Shown here: one piece after another, positions 1-9,053 of the stretch
Numbering within the stretch: the stretch's first letter is position 1
Layout: each line of letters opens with the position of its first letter
Source: UBA11346 sp038060575
GTDB taxonomy: Bacteria; Planctomycetota; UBA11346
Length of the DNA stretch: 64,000 bases
Reading direction: 5' to 3'
NCBI GenBank assembly: GCA_964652775.1
Contig: CAZZAM010000016.1
Coordinates: forward strand, 6,110-70,109
Notes under the pieces: generated by a model
The model's database searches: none
What the model was told of the DNA's origin: nothing
What the model saw: only the letters and a program-made list of their open reading frames with translations
Position numbers and translations under genes: made by a program

Positions 1-2755
1 CACGGTACGCGCGCAGATTGAGCGACTTTTGCGGGTTGATCCCGAGCAAATCGCCCTGCTGCAGGCAGAGTATCAAAATGCTGTGTTGGCGGCAGAAATT
101 GCTGAACGGGAGAATGGCCGGTGCCAAGCCGAATTGGCCCAGGGCCGCATCAGTGTCGAATCAGCCCGAGCGGCAACTCATGCAGCCGAACAGGCGCGAC
201 TGGCGGTCGCACGACCGCAGCAAGCAGTGCAACTCGCTCAGCACCCGGATGAGTTGTCCCACGAATTGGTGGTATTGCGTCAGCGCTGTGCGGATATTGG
301 TGGTCAGCTGGGCGTTCATCCTGATGGCAGTGAAGATCCCAGAAAGGGAATTGGCGAGCGGATCACAGCTTTGAATAGCCAGATTGAGGCTGACCTCAAT
401 ACCGTGCGTGGAAATGTCGACAAACTCGCCGCCGAGCTTCATGAGTCGATCCGTGATCTGCGTGATCATACGCCGATGGTTTCCGTGGACATCACCACGT
501 TGCCGAGCAAGCAGGTGGTGGCTCGTTATCTATTCGCGCCATCTGGACATAATGTCGCTGGCAGTACGGCGGTTGATCGTGGACTGCCATTTACTGCTGT
601 GCGTGGCTACGGTTGGAGTCGTCCGTGTAGCGTAGATGAGTTGGTGTGGCGGGATAAGGTCGAGAGCAAACCGCTTCCAGCAGGGATGGGAACAACCGGT
701 TCAAAGGATGGCGGCAAAGGACGTACGCGCAAAAAAGTCGACGGCGGTCGCGGAGGCCAATCGGGATATGTGGGTGGCGTGGCGCTGATTGCCGAGCCGG
801 CCACGTGGTCGTGTTCGCTGCCGTCGGGACGTTATGCGGTAAAAGTTGGTCTTGGCGATAATTGTGATTGGGATGGCGCGGTGGTTCGGATCGAGGGCAA
901 GCCGCTTTCCGTGCCGGTGCGAATTCCGGTTGGCATCACCGAAGCCGACACGGAGGTGGATGTCACTGATGGTCGGCTGGACATCGCGATTGGAGACGCC
1001 GAGATGAAGACGATACGTGCGCCAGTGGCTGGAGCTGTGGTTGCACAAGGTACCGTCAAAGCGGGGTTCCGCGTCACCGATCAAGGACAGTCCTTGGCTT
1101 TCTTGGCTGGGCCCGAATCGCTGGTGGTCGATGTGCTCGTCGCCCAAGATCTCGCGCCGATGCTCGGACGGGCGAAGCCGCGCGACGGTGGTGATTTGCA
1201 AAGCCGTATCCGCTTAAACGGTATTGAAGTCCGTCGTTTAAACGGTGTTGGCATGTCCGCAGAGATCCAAGAGGTCGGCGCACAAAGCGTGCGGTATTCG
1301 CGGAATCCGGATGATCGCGAGGACGGCAATCCAGCCGACCGGATTGCGCGCGAATTGCGTCTTGCGCTGCCCAAGGCCGAGCGTGCCGAGTTGATTGTCG
1401 GACAAGCGGTCGACGTTCGCCTGCGTTTTTCCGTTCCCGATGGCGCGACGACACTCCTGCCGCATTTAGTTCGCATCGATCGAGAAGGAGCGGTCATTCA
1501 GGAGGTCGAGGCGGTCCACGAACGGGGCGTCCAGGCGGTCCGGATCGGTCGCCAAGTAGTTGTCGATGCCCTTATTGATCCCACGCATTTACGCTCGCCT
1601 GGCCCACGGCAGACCGGACCAATCGAATCAAGCGACGGACGCTTTCGCGGTGAAGTGGTTCCAGGTGCGCGAACCAGGGTCTCGCTGTCTTGGGTCAGAG
1701 GTCGCGTCGAAACGTTATTGCCTGATGGTAGTCAGGTGAAGGCTGGCGATGTCGTCTTGACCATTCATGACCCAAAGATGGAAGCCGACAGCGAACGTGC
1801 GGCGCGCGATCGCCAGGCCGCCATCCGCGAGGTGTTGGCGGCCGCTGAGCGGCGACATCAGGATCAGCTCAATGTGTCGAGTGCGCATGAAACCAGGATC
1901 GTTGCTGAAACGCAGGCGCGTACTGCATTACGGCAGTTATATGACGTGGATGATGTGGCGCAGCTGAATGTTCGGTTGGATGAAGATCTTGCCCGGTTGC
2001 ATGCCGACGCGGCGCGTGAATCGAGCGGTCGCTTGGCGCAACTGAAGGTGCCGCCATCGGATGACGTGGCACGTGCGAAGGTGAATCTTGAGTTGGCATT
2101 GTTGAATCAGGATCGCGCCCGCTTATCAGCCTCGGCGTGGGATCTGGCTTTGGACTGGGTCAAAAGCAAAGATACGGCGGCGTCCTGGCTTGATCGGGTA
2201 GCTGCTCTCGGACAACGTGAAGCGGAAATGGATGAATCCACGGTCCAAGAGCGCATCAACACGATCAGCGATCGCATGGCGATCGAGCGGGCTGGTGAGT
2301 CCCATTCCTGGCAGCGTTACTTTGCTGATCGTCGCATCGTCAAGGCGCCAGTGGATGGCCGCATCCTCTATCTCAATGCCTGGAACGACCAGACGCAGCG
2401 TTCAGAGAAGATTGATCGTGAGTTTCCCGTCTCGTCTGGATTGACCGTGGCTGAGATCGTTGATGAACGGGAGTTGTCATTCACGGTCGAGCTGCCTGAG
2501 GATCGTTTCCCGAAGCTGCAGGTTGGCACCACCTGTGAAATTGAATTTGAGATTGCTCCTGGGCATCCGGTGAAGGCCACCTTGTCTGACGTCGGCCATG
2601 CCTTTACTTTGCCGCGCGACCGTTTGCGTGGCAATGAGGAGCACCAGGCGGTGTCGAGTAGACGAACCTTTATGGCGACGATCGTGTTCCAAGCTCCCGA
2701 ACAACTGCGCAGACGCTTGATCACCGGGGTCAAGGGATGGCTGAGGATTCCATGA
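1..2755 (+). CDS. Double-module HlyD-like adaptor with jelly-roll insertion (5' end missing)
   Basis: The reading frame is open to the left edge, so the true start lies upstream. The visible part is about 908 residues, counted here from the TTG at 29. It reads as two consecutive periplasmic adaptor (membrane fusion) modules. Coiled-coil segments fill residues 1-140. A lipoyl-type half motif (IRAPVAGAVVAQG) is near 328, another half (VETLLPDGSQVKAGDVV) near 555-580, a long coiled coil follows to about 760, and a closing half (VKAPVDGRILYL) is near 770, then a beta-barrel-like region to the end. Between about 160 and 325 (nucleotides 511-1000) lies a beta-rich insert with GYGW, LPSGRYAVKVGLGD and VTDGRLDIAIG. 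These resemble malectin/CBM-type galactose-binding folds (inference). The stop overlaps the next start by ATGA, so it belongs to the operon with the second adaptor and MacB. Confidence 0.75.
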   Translation, partial: TVRAQIERLLRVDPEQIALLQAEYQNAVLAAEIAERENGRCQAELAQGRISVESARAATHAAEQARLAVARPQQAVQLAQHPDELSHELVVLRQRCADIGGQLGVHPDGSEDPRKGIGERITALNSQIEADLNTVRGNVDKLAAELHESIRDLRDHTPMVSVDITTLPSKQVVARYLFAPSGHNVAGSTAVDRGLPFTAVRGYGWSRPCSVDELVWRDKVESKPLPAGMGTTGSKDGGKGRTRKKVDGGRGGQSGYVGGVALIAEPATWSCSLPSGRYAVKVGLGDNCDWDGAVVRIEGKPLSVPVRIPVGITEADTEVDVTDGRLDIAIGDAEMKTIRAPVAGAVVAQGTVKAGFRVTDQGQSLAFLAGPESLVVDVLVAQDLAPMLGRAKPRDGGDLQSRIRLNGIEVRRLNGVGMSAEIQEVGAQSVRYSRNPDDREDGNPADRIARELRLALPKAERAELIVGQAVDVRLRFSVPDGATTLLPHLVRIDREGAVIQEVEAVHERGVQAVRIGRQVVVDALIDPTHLRSPGPRQTGPIESSDGRFRGEVVPGARTRVSLSWVRGRVETLLPDGSQVKAGDVVLTIHDPKMEADSERAARDRQAAIREVLAAAERRHQDQLNVSSAHETRIVAETQARTALRQLYDVDDVAQLNVRLDEDLARLHADAARESSGRLAQLKVPPSDDVARAKVNLELALLNQDRARLSASAWDLALDWVKSKDTAASWLDRVAALGQREAEMDESTVQERINTISDRMAIERAGESHSWQRYFADRRIVKAPVDGRILYLNAWNDQTQRSEKIDREFPVSSGLTVAEIVDERELSFTVELPEDRFPKLQVGTTCEIEFEIAPGHPVKATLSDVGHAFTLPRDRLRGNEEHQAVSSRRTFMATIVFQAPEQLRRRLITGVKGWLRIP

Positions 2756-4773
2756 AGAAAACCTGGGTGTGGCTTGGCCTGTCGGTGTTGATCGCTGGTG
2801 CGGGCGTCAGCTTGCTCCGCCCACGCGCCGAACCACCACGCACGTGGACCGAAGAAGTTCGCGTGGAACGAGGAGATGTTCCATTGTATCTGCACGAATT
2901 AGGTGTGTTGGCACCCCGTGATCCCGTGATGGTAAAATCACCGTTTAACGCACGCCTGCAGTGGATCATCGAAGATGGCACCTGGGTCGATGTCGGAGAA
3001 GACGTCTTCATTCTGAGCGACGAGGATGAAGTGCGACGCGTTGCCGATCTGCGTTCTCAGATTATCCAAGCACGGGCAGAACTGCGTCTGGCGGAAATGC
3101 GGCGAGAACATGCCGATATGGCAGAACGACCCAAAGTTTCGGCGGCCGAACGCGGATTCACCCTTGCCGAAATCAAGCGTCGGTTGGTTGATACTAAGCC
3201 AGTTGGTGGTCTTGAGTTGGTCAAGATTGCCGACCAACTGCGCCCGTTGGCCGCGGCCTCGGCACAGGCGCGACAGTCAGCAGAGCAGTTGCAGGATCTG
3301 TACCAAGCATCTCTTGACGCCTATTTAATTGCGTTGGATGCGCGGCAGGGAAACAAGGACGCCATATTGCGTATCCAGGCGAAAATTGACGAATTGGAGA
3401 CGGCCGACACCGGAGAGGTTGGTCCTGATGCGGTTCGTGCCAAAGAAGAGCGTCAGCGGCAGATCACCAGTTTACACTCCGACATGGATCAGGCGCGGAT
3501 TAAAGCCGACAAGCTCGAAAAAGCATTCGTAAGCGCCAAGGCAAAACGTGAAGCGGCTCAGGCGCCACGTGACGCTGCTGCACGCGCGTTGGCAGCCTGC
3601 GAGGCGGCCGAAGCCGACCTGCGCTTCCGGGCTGAGGTCGAGAAGAAGGGACTTGGTCTTGCGCGACTCCAGTTGGACGAGCGCCAGCAACGCATCGAGC
3701 TTGATGAAACCAAACGTAAGTTAGAGCAAACCCGCATCGAAGTCAAAACTGGTTCCATGTCGCGGGTTGAACTCGAACGGCTTGAGGACCTCTACAAACG
3801 TCAAAGCAATGATTTGGAGGTGCTCCGCGCACGACTGGCGATCGAAGTTCGTCCGCCTGACGAAGCAATTACGGCCGAAGCGGACGCGCAACTTGAACAG
3901 GCGCGCATCGCTGCGGAGGACGCTCGCAATTCCTATAAGCGCACGATTGATCTACTGGAACAAGATTTGCAATTGCGGCGCGCCAATGTCGAGCGATTGC
4001 AGGCTGACATTGATATGCGCGCGGCGGGATTCCCCGCGGTTCTTGAATCGGGGATTCGTTTTGCCGAACGCGAGATCGCACTCCTTGGACCAGACGAGGC
4101 GGCCGAACGCGTCGATGCCGAGCAGCGGTTACAACGCATGCGTGCGCAATTTGAAGCAGCCAAAGGCTCGCCGCCAAATATTGGCAAAGCCTCGGTTGCC
4201 GGACTTGCCCGAGTCATGCGTGGTGGCGATCGGTTACGGCAGGCTGGCGATCAGGCGTGGGATCAGGACTCCCTGGTTGAGATTTATCCGCCAGCAAACA
4301 TGGATGTCAGCCTCCGCGTGAATCAAGAAGACATCGCACGGCTGCATATCGGAATGCATGCGCAGGTCGTTATTCCATCCTTGCATGACAAGGTGATGGC
4401 AGCGGATGTAGTCCAAGTCGCCGGTGTGGGTCGGGATAAATATGAGCGTCCGGATTACGGTGGAAAAATTGGTTTCGCCGATGTCGTCGATTTTGATGTC
4501 AGGTTGCATCTCCTGGATACGAAGGGGGTCGATCTGCGCCAAGGCATGGCCGTGCGTGCCGATATCGAGATTGAGCGCCGGCAAAAAGTGCTGCGACTCC
4601 CGCTCGCGGCTGTGCGCAAGTCTGGTGATAGTTGGCAGGTCACGTTGCGCGATGGCTCGGCTGTCCGCACCGCTTCGATACACGGTCGCCCGGTCGGTCC
4701 GGAGTGGTTCATGATTGACGATGGGATAGCTGAAGGATCTGTAGTGCTCATTGAGCGGACGAGGAACCGATGA
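2752..4773 (+). CDS. HlyD/MacA-like periplasmic adaptor subunit
   Basis: A 673-residue adaptor that should link an inner-membrane ABC transporter to outer components in the cell envelope. The ATG at 2752 is preferred over the in-frame ATG at 2737. It forms an ATGA overlap with the upstream stop, has GAGG five bases upstream, and begins an N-terminal signal anchor (MKKTWVWLGLSVLIAGAG). A lipoyl-like half is visible around residues 60-90 (VKSPFNARLQWIIEDG). A very long Ala/Arg/Glu-rich coiled-coil region follows (about 95-480), then a beta-barrel domain (VSLRVNQEDIARLHIGMHAQ) and a C-terminal membrane-proximal domain (LRLPLAAVRKSGDSW). The coiled coil is longer than in typical MacA or HlyD (usually about 370-480 residues in total). 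The stop overlaps the next start by ATGA. The substrate is unknown. Confidence 0.82.
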   Translation: MKKTWVWLGLSVLIAGAGVSLLRPRAEPPRTWTEEVRVERGDVPLYLHELGVLAPRDPVMVKSPFNARLQWIIEDGTWVDVGEDVFILSDEDEVRRVADLRSQIIQARAELRLAEMRREHADMAERPKVSAAERGFTLAEIKRRLVDTKPVGGLELVKIADQLRPLAAASAQARQSAEQLQDLYQASLDAYLIALDARQGNKDAILRIQAKIDELETADTGEVGPDAVRAKEERQRQITSLHSDMDQARIKADKLEKAFVSAKAKREAAQAPRDAAARALAACEAAEADLRFRAEVEKKGLGLARLQLDERQQRIELDETKRKLEQTRIEVKTGSMSRVELERLEDLYKRQSNDLEVLRARLAIEVRPPDEAITAEADAQLEQARIAAEDARNSYKRTIDLLEQDLQLRRANVERLQADIDMRAAGFPAVLESGIRFAEREIALLGPDEAAERVDAEQRLQRMRAQFEAAKGSPPNIGKASVAGLARVMRGGDRLRQAGDQAWDQDSLVEIYPPANMDVSLRVNQEDIARLHIGMHAQVVIPSLHDKVMAADVVQVAGVGRDKYERPDYGGKIGFADVVDFDVRLHLLDTKGVDLRQGMAVRADIEIERRQKVLRLPLAAVRKSGDSWQVTLRDGSAVRTASIHGRPVGPEWFMIDDGIAEGSVVLIERTRNR

Positions 4774-6770
4774 GCGACGACGCCAAGCCGCTGATCGAGA
4801 TTCGCGGATTAAGCCGTGTCTATCACATGGGTGAGAGTGAGGTGCGCGCGCTCGATGGAGTAGATCTGGTGGTGAACGAAGGTGAGTTCATTGCGATCAT
4901 TGGTCCATCAGGTTCAGGCAAATCGACGCTGATGTACGTGCTCGGCTGTCTCGATCGACCCAACGGTGGCAGCTATCACCTGGGTGGAGTCGAAGTCGGT
5001 GGTTTGGACGACGCGGCGCTATCGAAGGTCCGCAATCGTGAAATCGGCTACATTTTCCAATCATTCAATCTGCTGCCTGGGTTGAGCGTGGTCGAGAATA
5101 TCGCCCTTGGGCTGGTGTATGCTGGCGAGTCGGCAGTGAATCGGCGCGCCACGGCAGTTACGCTTGCTTCCCGATTTGGCCTCGGCAATCGCCTTGGCCA
5201 TACGCCAATGGAGTTGTCTGGCGGCCAGATGCAACGCGTGGCGATTGCCCGCGGATTGGCTTGTCGCCCGCGCCTGATCCTGGCCGATGAACCGACGGGA
5301 AATCTCGACACCCGCACCGGTGCCGAAATCATGGCGATGTTTCGTAGTCTGCATGCCGAAGGCCACACCGTCGTGCTGGTTACGCATGATCCGGAAGTGG
5401 CGAAACAGGCCGACCGTGCGGTGCGCATCGTCGATGGTAGGATTGTTTCCGACGAACGGCATCCGCCGTCCCCCAGCGCACACCAAGCGACCGTTTCAGC
5501 AACCGAGCACGGCATCTCCAAACCGACTGGTGACGGGGTCATCCATATCGCTGATACGTTACGGATTGCGATTCAGGAGGGATTGCTGTCGCACAAGATG
5601 CGCAGTGCCCTGACCATGCTCGGCATCGTGTTTGGTATCGCCGCGGTCATTGCCATGACCGCGATCACCGAAGGCGGCAAACGGCGGCAGTTGGAACAGA
5701 TCCGCCAGATCGGCTTGAATGCGATCCAGGTTCGCAGCCTCGATCTGGAAGGATCGCGACTGCTCGCCCAGCGCCGGATCAATCCCGATGGACTGACCAA
5801 CGAAGATCTCGCTGCGCTGCGCCGCCATGTGGATGGCATCGAGGCATCAGCTGCGTGGAAGGGGCTCAAAGCTGATGTGCGTATCGGCGATCGCATCGAC
5901 CAGACCGCGACTCCGCTGGGTATCTCCGGCGATCTGCAAGGTGTGCTGGATTTTCATGTCGAGTCTGGTCGTTTCATCAGCGACGATGACGAGGCTGCCA
6001 AGGCGCGGGTGTGCGTCGTGGGATCCAGCGTGGCTGATCACCTGGGCATCAAACTGGGCGATGCCATCACCGTGGGTGACCAACCGCTGACTGTCATCGG
6101 CGTGATGGGTCGGAAGACCTACGCGACCAGCGACATCAGCGACATCGCCATCGTCGATCGTAACCGGGATGTCTATCTCCCGTTCTCGACACTACGGGCT
6201 TACTATCGACACATTGATCGCGACACTCAACTCGATGTCATCGCTTTGCGCATGGCCAGCGAAGCCGGGCTGGTGGAGCGATCGCAGTTGGCGCGACGCA
6301 TCGTCAGCGATCTGCATCGCGGAGCCGAGGATATTGTGGTGTCGGTACCGTTGGAGGTTTTGCGCCAGGCCCAGGCCACCCGCGAAGTGTTCAACTTGCT
6401 GATCATCGTCATCGCAGCGATCTCCTTGATCGTCGGCGGCATCGGCATCATGAACATCATGCTGGCGTCAGTTACTGAACGCACTCGCGAGATCGGAATC
6501 CGGCGCGCCGTCGGGGCGAGTCGGCGGATGGTGCTGGCGCAGTTCTTGGCCGAGGCATCCTTGCTCTCGCTCATCGGTGGCGTGATCGGACTGTTGGCCG
6601 GCGTGGGCGGTGGTCTTGCCATTGAGGCCATGTTTGGCTTCCCGGTCGCCTTCAATCCACTGATTATGGTGCTAGCGGTCGTTGTCTCGGTGGGTATCGG
6701 CATCGGCTTTGGGCTCTATCCGGCCTGGAAAGCGGCGCGGATGGATCCGGTCGAGGCACTGCGCACCTGA
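4770..6770 (+). CDS. MacB-type ABC transporter, ATPase-permease fusion
   Basis: This 666-residue protein joins an ATPase domain to a MacB/FtsX-type permease. The ATPase (about 1-235) shows Walker A GPSGSGKST, Q-loop QSFNLLPGL, signature LSGGQMQRVAIARG, Walker B LILADEPTGNLDT and the switch histidine in VTHDPE. The permease has one membrane helix near 280, a periplasmic domain of about 240 residues, and three helices after 545, including the family motif NIMLASVTERTREIGIRRAVGA. MacB proteins use ATP for mechanotransmission of periplasmic substrates through an adaptor, not for classical transport across the inner membrane. The length matches E. coli MacB (about 650). It is the third gene of a tightly overlapping operon with two adaptors. 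No outer-membrane channel gene is visible; it may lie left of the window. The name MacB-type is safe; a macrolide substrate is not implied. Confidence 0.93.
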   Translation: MSDDAKPLIEIRGLSRVYHMGESEVRALDGVDLVVNEGEFIAIIGPSGSGKSTLMYVLGCLDRPNGGSYHLGGVEVGGLDDAALSKVRNREIGYIFQSFNLLPGLSVVENIALGLVYAGESAVNRRATAVTLASRFGLGNRLGHTPMELSGGQMQRVAIARGLACRPRLILADEPTGNLDTRTGAEIMAMFRSLHAEGHTVVLVTHDPEVAKQADRAVRIVDGRIVSDERHPPSPSAHQATVSATEHGISKPTGDGVIHIADTLRIAIQEGLLSHKMRSALTMLGIVFGIAAVIAMTAITEGGKRRQLEQIRQIGLNAIQVRSLDLEGSRLLAQRRINPDGLTNEDLAALRRHVDGIEASAAWKGLKADVRIGDRIDQTATPLGISGDLQGVLDFHVESGRFISDDDEAAKARVCVVGSSVADHLGIKLGDAITVGDQPLTVIGVMGRKTYATSDISDIAIVDRNRDVYLPFSTLRAYYRHIDRDTQLDVIALRMASEAGLVERSQLARRIVSDLHRGAEDIVVSVPLEVLRQAQATREVFNLLIIVIAAISLIVGGIGIMNIMLASVTERTREIGIRRAVGASRRMVLAQFLAEASLLSLIGGVIGLLAGVGGGLAIEAMFGFPVAFNPLIMVLAVVVSVGIGIGFGLYPAWKAARMDPVEALRT

Positions 6771-6775
6771 GAAAA

Positions 6776-6861
6776 CCGGTCAGGTGTACCGACTGCAGAC
6801 GTCATTTGGCGAGCGGGACCGCTGACTACCTAATGCCGGATGGCGTTTGGCGCCTGACCGG
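6776..6861. repeat. 9-bp inverted repeat between macB-like gene and ftsH
   Basis: CCGGTCAGG (6776-6784) and its exact reverse complement CCTGACCGG (6853-6861) bracket most of the 113-bp gap. A smaller hairpin, AGCGG-GA-CCGCT, lies inside. It could act as a terminator or a structured leader. There is no U-run after the right arm. Confidence 0.4.
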
Positions 6862-6883
6862 ACCACGCTAGAGTAGGCGTCCG

Positions 6884-8875
6884 ATGCCTGAAAATCCTCC
6901 GCCAACGCCACCCAAGCCACGCGGCTTGTTCACCATGACTCTGCTGTTGGTGGGGTTGTTGTTCCTGGTCCTGCTCGCTTTCCGCGACGGCTTCTCGTCG
7001 ACTCCGATCAGCTACGCCAAGTTCCTGAGTAATCTGCAAGAAGGCAAGGTCGCCAAGTTCGTTGGCGAATCTGACGTCATCTTGGTCACGCCATCACGCG
7101 AAGATGTTGATGCCAAGAAGTACTCGGTCGCCTGGCCGGGGGCGCGCTATTCAGACGAGGTATGGAAACGGACAACGGAAATTGCCGACCACTGGAATGA
7201 TGCGGCGATCATTGCGAACAAGAATGGCGGCAACAAAGTCGTCATCGACTACACCGGTGCCTTCGGGCCCAACATGTTCACCTCAATGTTGCCGTTGCTG
7301 ATCATGTTCGGTCTTGCGGCCCTGCTGTTCTGGTTCTTCGTTATCCGCCGCATGAGTCAGGGCGGCGGTGTGCTGTCCTTCGGCAAGAGTCGCGCCCAGT
7401 TGATCACCAAGGGTAAAACGGGCAAAACCTTCAAGGATGTTGCTGGCATCGACGAGGCACGTGAAGAAGTCGAGGAGTTGGTCGCGTTCCTCAAAAATCC
7501 CAAGAAGTTCCAGAAGCTTGGCGGTCGCATTCCGCGCGGCGTCATGCTGGTCGGCTTGCCTGGCACCGGCAAGACGCTGCTGGCCAAGGCCATCGCCGGT
7601 GAAGCAGACGTTCCATTTTATTCGATTTCCGGCTCGGATTTCGTAGAAATGTTTGTTGGCGTCGGTGCTTCGCGCGTTCGCGATCTGTTCTCGCAGGCCA
7701 AAGACAACTCGCCGTGCATTATCTTCATTGATGAGATCGACGCGGTCGGTCGTCGTCGCGGAACCGGATTCTCGTCGGGTGGTCACGATGAACGCGAACA
7801 GACGCTCAACGCGATCCTGGTCGAGATGGATGGATTCTCGTCAACCGACAAGGTTATCGTCATCGCGGCGACCAATCGCGTTGACGTGCTCGATCCGGCG
7901 CTGCTGCGCCCCGGTCGCTTCGATCGCCACATCCACGTTGCGCTGCCTGACATCGCCGGCCGCGAACAGATCCTCGGCGTGCACGCTGGGAAGGTGAAAT
8001 TGTCGCCGGAAGTTGATCTGTCCCTCATCGCCCGTGGTACGCCGGGATTCAGCGGTGCGGATCTCGAAAGCCTGATCAACGAAGCGGCGCTCAATGCAGC
8101 GCGTCATGAATTGGAAAGCGTCGGCCAAAAGGACCTCGACTATGCACGCGACCGAGTCGCGTTTGGTCGCGAAAAGAAAACCGGGTCGCGAGCAATGCCC
8201 GAGCGCGAGCGCGTCATCACTGCCTATCACGAGGCTGGCCACACCATACTCCAAGTCTTGGTCGAGGGCGCTGACGACCTGCACAAGGTGACCATCATTC
8301 CGCGTGGACGTTCCCTCGGTGCGACGATGCATCTGCCAAATGAAGATCGCCACACCCATGGCCGCAAAAAGCTCCTGGGCGACATGACCGTCCTCTACGG
8401 CGGACGGATAGCTGAAGAAATGTTCTGCTCGGACATCACCACCGGCGCATCCAATGACATCGAACGGGCGACCCAGCTTGCCCGCGGCATGGTCTATGAA
8501 TGGGGCATGTCTGACCGCATGGGGCCGATCAAATACACTGAGGCCCGGGACGGCGTCGGTGGTCATGAAGAGGTCGTGACGGTCAGCACACCGACCCGAC
8601 GCGAGCTCGACGAGGAAGTCCGTCGCATTGTTGATAAACAGTTTGGCGAAGCTCGGCAACTCATTGAAAACAATAAGGATAAGCTTGAGCGCGTGGCCAA
8701 GGCATTACTCGAACATGAGACGTTGGATGCCGCCCAAGTGAAGCGCTTGATGGATGGCGAAGAATTGCCACCACGCCGCCCGACAGTCGTGGTTCCCATC
8801 GTTCGTGAGCCGTCGTCCACGTCCAAACCAGACGCCGTGCCGCCGGTGGGTGACTTCAAGCCGCAGATCGCCTAA
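6884..8875 (+). CDS. ftsH: ATP-dependent zinc metalloprotease FtsH
   Basis: A membrane-bound AAA+ protease that degrades misfolded and regulatory membrane and cytosolic proteins, 663 residues as usual for FtsH. Two membrane helices (about 17-33 and 132-153) flank a small periplasmic domain. The AAA domain has Walker A at 224-231, where GLPGTGKT replaces the common GPPGTGKT, Walker B IIFIDEIDAVGRRRG (about 279-293), and the second region of homology ending LLRPGRFDRHI. The metalloprotease motif HEAGH is at 449-453. The C-terminal tail is Pro/Arg/Val-rich. It appears monocistronic: it follows the MacB-type gene after 113 bp and precedes a likely promoter of its own for the next gene. The start is ATG at 6884; an alternative internal ATG at residue 18 would remove the N-terminal cytosolic stub. 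Confidence 0.97.
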   Translation: MPENPPPTPPKPRGLFTMTLLLVGLLFLVLLAFRDGFSSTPISYAKFLSNLQEGKVAKFVGESDVILVTPSREDVDAKKYSVAWPGARYSDEVWKRTTEIADHWNDAAIIANKNGGNKVVIDYTGAFGPNMFTSMLPLLIMFGLAALLFWFFVIRRMSQGGGVLSFGKSRAQLITKGKTGKTFKDVAGIDEAREEVEELVAFLKNPKKFQKLGGRIPRGVMLVGLPGTGKTLLAKAIAGEADVPFYSISGSDFVEMFVGVGASRVRDLFSQAKDNSPCIIFIDEIDAVGRRRGTGFSSGGHDEREQTLNAILVEMDGFSSTDKVIVIAATNRVDVLDPALLRPGRFDRHIHVALPDIAGREQILGVHAGKVKLSPEVDLSLIARGTPGFSGADLESLINEAALNAARHELESVGQKDLDYARDRVAFGREKKTGSRAMPERERVITAYHEAGHTILQVLVEGADDLHKVTIIPRGRSLGATMHLPNEDRHTHGRKKLLGDMTVLYGGRIAEEMFCSDITTGASNDIERATQLARGMVYEWGMSDRMGPIKYTEARDGVGGHEEVVTVSTPTRRELDEEVRRIVDKQFGEARQLIENNKDKLERVAKALLEHETLDAAQVKRLMDGEELPPRRPTVVVPIVREPSSTSKPDAVPPVGDFKPQIA

Positions 8876-8938
8876 TTGGGTGCGGACCTGGGCTATGGAA
8901 GCTCACCGTACAACCCGAGGTTTTCAGGTAATTTCTGA

Positions 8939-8967
8939 TTGTGATTCGAAACGTATAGGGCTAGTAT
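8939..8967 (+). promoter_or_regulatory. Candidate sigma70-type promoter of first prepilin-like gene
   Basis: TTGTGA (8939-8944) and TAGTAT (8962-8967), each matching four of six consensus positions, are separated by 17 bp. They lie about 80 bp upstream of the start at 9047, leaving room for the hairpin leader. Confidence 0.4.
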
Positions 8968-8977
8968 GAACTCGTCC

Positions 8978-9053
8978 GGCCGCATCCATTCCATTCGGCC
9001 ATATCGTTATCCACCCCGAACGCCCTAACCGGCAACGGAGTTTCGTATGTCCT
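8978..9053 (+). promoter_or_regulatory. Conserved leader with hairpin, copy 1
   Basis: A GC-rich imperfect hairpin, GGCCGCAT-CCATTCC-ATTCGGCC (8978-9000), is followed by a conserved stretch containing CCCCGAACGCCC and a GGAG ribosome binding site before the start codon. Almost the same leader recurs at 9986-10060 before the paralogue, with 23 of 23 bases identical in the hairpin. Confidence 0.6.

Noticed and set aside
6863..6883. Possible -10 TAGAGT just upstream of ftsH
   Set aside because: The putative start would leave only a few bases of leader and the match is weak.
7841..8659. 272-codon minus-strand open frame over ftsH
   Set aside because: Antisense shadow of FtsH.
9007..9020. TTATCCACC near the prepilin leader as a DnaA box
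   Set aside because: Single near-match within a conserved leader; no cluster.
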